Positions 58,901-64,000 of a stretch of DNA of 64,000 nucleotides are shown here, piece by piece. The notes under the pieces are model-generated. The model had not been told where the DNA came from. It did no database searches and saw only the letters and a list, made by a program, of their open reading frames with translations. The position numbers and the translations under genes are program-made. Each line of letters begins with the position of its first letter. Within the stretch, counting starts at the first letter, position 1. The stretch is from Litoditis marina. Lineage: Eukaryota > Nematoda > Chromadorea > Rhabditida > Rhabditidae. The stretch lies in the NCBI GenBank assembly GCA_964036275.1, contig OZ038436.1:17821904-17885903 (forward strand), in the 5' to 3' direction.

Positions 58901-61900
58901 CAGCAAAACTAACATATTTGAATTCCTCGTGTTTCAGTTAGTCAGAAAAACCAGGTTTTGTTTGAATAGGTTGGAACATGTTCGAAGAATTGATCTCATC
59001 TACAAGGCAGAGTGACCTTCTCAATAATACCAACTTTGCCCAACGTGAAGTTATGGCAGCAAAACCAACATATTTGAATTCCTCGTATTTCAGTTAGTCA
59101 GAAAAACTAGGTGTTGTTTGAATAGGTTGAAACATGTACGAATAATTGATCTCATCTACAAGGCAAAGTGACCTTATCAATAATACCAACTCTGCCCAGA
59201 GTGAAGTAATGGTAGCGAAACCAACATATTTGAATTCCTCCTGTTTCAGTTAGTCAGAAAAACTAGGTTTTTCTCGGACAAGTTGAAACATGTTCGAATA
59301 ATTGATCTCATCTACAAGGCAAAGTGACCTTCTCAATAATACCAACTTTGCCCAACGTGAAGTTATGGCAGCAAAACCAACATATTTGAATTCCTCGTGT
59401 TTCAGTTAATCAGAAATTCGTTTGAATAGGTTGGAACATGTTCGAATAATTGATCTCATCTACAAGGCAGAGTGACCTTCTCAATAATACCAACTCTGCC
59501 CAACGTGAAGTAATGGTAGCGAAACCAACATATTTGAATTCCTCGTATTTCAGTTAGTCAGAAAAACCAGGTTTTGTTTGAATAGGTTGGAACATGTTCG
59601 AAGAATTGATCTCATCTACAAGGCAGAGTGACCTTCTCAATAATACCAACTCTGCCCAACGTGAAGTTATGGCAGCAAAACCAACATATTTGAATTCCTC
59701 GTGTTTCAGTTAATCAGAAATTCGTTTGAATAGGTTGGAACATGTTCGAATAATTGATCTCATCTACAAGGCAGAGTGACCTTCTCAATAATACCAACTC
59801 TGCCCAACGTGAAGTAATGGTAGCGAAACCAACATATTTGAATTCCTCGGGTTTCAGTTAGTCAGAAAAACTAGGTTTTGTTTGAATAGGTTGTAACATG
59901 TTCGAATAATTGATCTCATCTACAAGGCAGAGTGACCTTCTCAATAATACCAACTCTGCCCAACGTGAAGTTATGGCAGCAAAACCAACATATTTGAATT
60001 CCTCCTGTTTCAGTTACTCAGAAAAACTAGGTTTTGCTTGGACAAGTTGAAACATGTTCAAATAATTGATCTCATCTACAAGGCAAAGTGACCTTCTCAA
60101 TAATACCAACTTTGCCCAACGTGAAGTAATGGTAGCGAAACCAACATATTTGAATTTCTCGTGTTTCAGTTAGTCAGAAAAACTAGGTTTTGCTTGGACA
60201 AGTTGAAACATGTTCGAATAATTGATCTCATCTACAAGGCAAAGTGACCTTCTCAATAATACCAACTTTGCCCAACGTGAAGTAATGGTAGCGAAACCAA
60301 CATATTTGAATTCCTCGTGTTTCAGTTAGTCAAAAAAACTAGGTTTTGCTTGGACAAGTTGAAACATGTTCGAATAATTGATCTCATCTACAAGGCAAAG
60401 TGACCTTCTCAATAATACCAACTCTGCCCAACGTGAAGTTATGGCAGCAAAACCAACATATTTGAATTCCTCCTGTTTCAGTTACTCAGAAAAACTAGGT
60501 TTTGCTTGGACAAGTTGAAACATGTTCAAATAATTGATCTCATCTACAAGGCAAAGTGACCTTCTCAATAATACCAACTTTGCCCAACGTGAAGTAATGG
60601 TAGCGAAACCAACATATTTGAATTTCTCGTGTTTCAGTTAGTCAGAAAAACTAGGTTTTGCTTGGACAAGTTGAAACATGTTCGAATAATTGATCTCATC
60701 TACAAGGCAAAGTGACCTTCTCAATAATACCAACTTTGCCCAACGTGAAGTAATGGTAGCGAAACCAACATATTTGAATTCCTCGTGTTTCAGTTAGTCA
60801 AAAAAACTAGGTTTTGCTTGGACAAGTTGAAACATGTTCGAATAATTGATCTCATCTACAAGGCAAAGTGACCTTCTCAATAATACCAACTCTGCCCAAC
60901 GTGAAGTAATGGTAGCGAAACCAACATATTTGAATTCCTCGGGTTTCAGTTAGTCAGAAAAACTAGGTTTTGTTTGAATAGGTTGTAACATTTTCGAATA
61001 ATTGATCTCATCTACAAGGCAAAGTGACCTTCTCAATAATACCAACTTTGCCCAACGTTATGGCAGCAAAACTAACATATTTGAATTCCTCGTGTTTCAG
61101 TTAGTCAGAAAAACCAGGTTTTGTTTGAATAGGTTGGAACATGTTCGAAGAATTGATCTCATCTACAAGGCAGAGTGACCTTCTCAATAATACCAACTTT
61201 GCCCAACGTGAAGTTATGGCAGCAAAACCAACATATTTGAATTCCTCGTATTTCAGTTAGTCAGAAAAACTAGGTGTTGTTTGAATAGGTTGGAACATGT
61301 ACGAATAATTGATCTCATCTACAAGGCAAAGTGACCTTATCAATAATACCAACTCTGCCCAGAGTGAAGTAATGGTAGCGAAACCAACATATTTGAATTC
61401 CTCCTGTTTCAGTTAGTCAGAAAAACTAGGTTTTGCTCGGACAAGTTGAAACATGTTCGAATAATTGATCTCATCTACAAGGCAAAGTGACCTTCTCAAT
61501 AATACCAACTTTGCCCAACGTGAAGTTATGGCAGCAAAACCAACATATTTGAATTCCTCGTGTTTCAGTTAATCAGAAATTCGTTTGAATAGGTTGGAAC
61601 ATGTTCGAAGAATTGATCTCATCTACAAGGCAGAGTGACCTTCTCAATAATACCAACTCTGCCCAACGTGAAGTAATGGTAGCGAAACCAACATATTTGA
61701 ATTCCTCGTGTTTCAGTCAGTCAGAAAAACCAGGTTTTGTTTGAATAGGTTGGAACATGTTCGAAGAATTGATCTCATCTACAAGGCAGAGTGACCTTCT
61801 CAATAATACCAACTTTGCCCAACGTGAAGTTATGGCAGCAAAACCAACATATTTGAATTCCTCGTATTTCAGTTAGTCAGAAAAACTAGGTGTTGTTTGA

Positions 61901-64000
61901 ATAGGTTGGAACATGTACGAATAATTGATCTCATCTACAAGGCAAAGTGACCTTATCAATAATACCAACTCTGCCCAACGTGAAGTAATGGTAGCGAAAC
62001 CAACATATTTGAATTCCTCCTGTTTCAGTTAGTCAGAAAAACTAGGTTTTGCTCGGACAAGTTGAAACATGTTCGAATAATTGATCTCATCTACAAGGCA
62101 AAGTGACCTTCTCAATAATACCAACTTTGCCCAACGTGAAGTTATGGCAGCAAAACCAACATATTTGAATTCCTCGTGGTTCAGTTAATCAGAAAAACTA
62201 GGTTTTGTCTGAATAGGTTGGAACATGTACGAATAATTAATCTCATCTACAAGGCAGAGTGACCTTCTCAATAATACCAACTCTGCCCAACGTGAAGTTA
62301 TGGCAGCAAAACCAACATATTTGAATTCCTCGTGTTTCAGTTAATCAGAAATTCGTTTGAATAGGTTGGAACATGTTCGAATAATTGATCTCATCTACAA
62401 GGCAGAGTGACCTTCTCAATAATACCAACTCTGCCCAACGTGAAGTAATGGTAGCGAAACCAACATATTTGAATTCCTCGTATTTCAGTTAGTCAGAAAA
62501 ACCAGGTTTTGTTTGAATAGGTTGGAACATGTTCGAAGAATTGATCTCATCTACAAGGCAGAGTGACCTTCTCAATAATACCAACTCTGCCCAACGTGAA
62601 GTAATGGTAGCGAAACCAACATATTTGAATTCCTCGTGTTTCAGTTAGTCAGAAAAACCAGGTTTTGTTTGAATAGGTTGGAACATGTTCGAAGAATTGA
62701 TCTCATCTACAAGGCAGAGTGACCTTCTCAATAATACCAACTTTGCCCAACGTGAAGTTATGGCAGCAAAACCAACATATTTGAATTCCTCGTATTTCAG
62801 TTAGTCAGAAAAACTAGGTGTTGTTTGAATAGGTTGGAACATGTACGAATAATTGATCTCATCTACAAGGCAAAGTGACCTTATCAATAATACCAACTCT
62901 GCCCAACGTGAAGTAATGGTAGCGAAACCAACATATTTGAATTCCTCCTGTTTCAGTTAGTCAGAAAAACTAGGTTTTGCTCGGACAAGTTGAAACATGT
63001 TCGAATAATTGATCTCATCTACAAGGCAAAGTGACCTTCTCAATAATACCAACTTTGCCCAACGTGAAGTTATGGCAGCAAAACCAACATATTTGAATTC
63101 CTCGTGTTTCAGTTAATCAGAAAAACTAGGTTTTGTCTGAATAGGTTGGAACATGTACGAATAATTAATCTCATCTACAAGGCAGAGTGACCTTCTCAAT
63201 AATACCAACTCTGCCAAACGTGAAGTTATGGAAGCAAAACCAACATATTTGAATTCCTCGTGTTTCAGTTAATCAGAAAAACTAGGTTTCGTTTGAATAG
63301 GTTGGAACATGTTCGAATAATTGATCTCATCTACAAGGCAGAGTGACCTTCTCAATAATACCAACTCTGCCCAACGTGAAGTAATGGTAGCGAAACCAAC
63401 ATATTTGAATTCCTCGTATTTCAGTTAGTCAGAAAAACCAGGTTTTGTTTGAATAGGTTGAAACATGTTCGAAGAATTGATCTCATCTACAAGGCAGAGT
63501 GACCTTCTCAATAATACCAACTCTGCCCAACGTGAAGTAATGGTAGCGAAACCAACATATTTGAATTCCTCGGGTTTCAGTTAGTCAGAAAAACCAGGTT
63601 TCGTTTGAATAGGTTGGAACATGTTCGAAGAATTGATCTCATCTACGAGGCAGAGTGACCTTCTGAATAATACCAACTCTGCCCAACGTGAAGTAATGGT
63701 AGCGAAACCAACATATTTGAATTCCTCGGGTTTCAGTTAGTCAGAAAAACCAGGTTTCGTTTGAATAGGTTGGAACATGCTCGAATAATTGATCTCATCT
63801 ACAAGGCAAAGTGACCTTCTCAATAATACCAACTCTGCCCAACGTGAAGTAATGGTAGCGAAACCAACATATTTGAATTCCTCGGGTTTCAGTTAGTCAG
63901 AAAAACCAGGTTTCGTTTGAATAGGTTGGAACATGCTCGAATAATTGATCTCATCTACAAGGCAAAGTGACCTTCTCAATAATACCAACTCTGCCCAACG
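43906..64000 (-). repeat. 156-bp satellite, right block (about 129 copies)
   Basis: GATCTCATC recurs every 156 bp (44048, 44204, 44360 and on). Variant families are visible: GTAGCGAAACC or GCAGCAAAACC; TTTGAATAGGTTGG or CTTGGACAAGTTGAAAC; a form with 12 bp deleted at AACGTTATGGCAG; and a form shortened at CAGAAATTCG. Their spacing shows higher-order duplication. The first 5 kb or so nearest the RT fragment resembles the left block most; the outer part is dominated by other families. The block runs off the window. Confidence 0.97.

Noticed and set aside
1..64000. Telomeric repeat arrays (TTAGGC type)
   Set aside because: Only isolated matches were seen; no tandem run, so a telomeric position is not supported.

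Overview
The window looks like repeat-rich nuclear DNA of a nematode. Splice acceptors read TTTTCAG or TTTCAG, one predicted intron is only 50 nt, and the mobile-element proteins are of the non-LTR retrotransposon kind common in nematodes. That assignment is inferred from style; no marker gene fixes the species. There is no rRNA operon, CRISPR array or bacterial-style operon, and nothing recognisable as a housekeeping gene.

Layout. 1-8251 is a degenerate 22/23-bp minisatellite with several higher-order duplications. 8252-9521 is about eight copies of a 156-bp satellite. 9522-25476 is the left arm of a very large inverted repeat. 25477-30874 is an asymmetric central spacer. 30875-43905 is the right arm, reverse complement of the left. 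43906-64000 is about 129 copies of the same 156-bp satellite in the opposite orientation, so the palindromic symmetry continues into the satellite on both sides.

Each arm carries, from outside in: a decayed CR1/jockey-like reverse transcriptase fragment fused to the satellite edge; a C/G-tract unit; a predicted multi-exon gene of unknown function; a divergent pair of small ORFs; a GA microsatellite; a tRNA-like relic; a retrotransposon ORF1 remnant; a short tandem repeat of about 156 bp; and a 331-bp foldback element. The arms are near-identical in many stretches but differ by discrete events. The left arm has a 1.65-kb tandem duplication, a 1243-bp ORF1-only retroelement, a 206-bp insertion and two extra tandem-repeat units. 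The right arm has an extra 370-bp C/G unit and keeps about 116 bp that the left has lost.

The most informative locus is the predicted gene (11589-18880 on +, 37265-41468 on -). My hand-built exon chain is phase-consistent from start to stop in both arms and predicts 324 and 271 residues. The difference is one 53-codon two-exon module, duplicated in the left arm without breaking the frame. The spacer holds an array of 130-bp repeats with 17 perfect TGACGTCA octamers, and a 713-bp foldback element whose end lies exactly at the inner breakpoint of the right arm.

The long antisense open frames in 1-8251 come from a repeat unit that lacks stop codons in all three minus-strand frames and are not annotated as genes. 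All alignments here were made by eye; percent identities were not computed.
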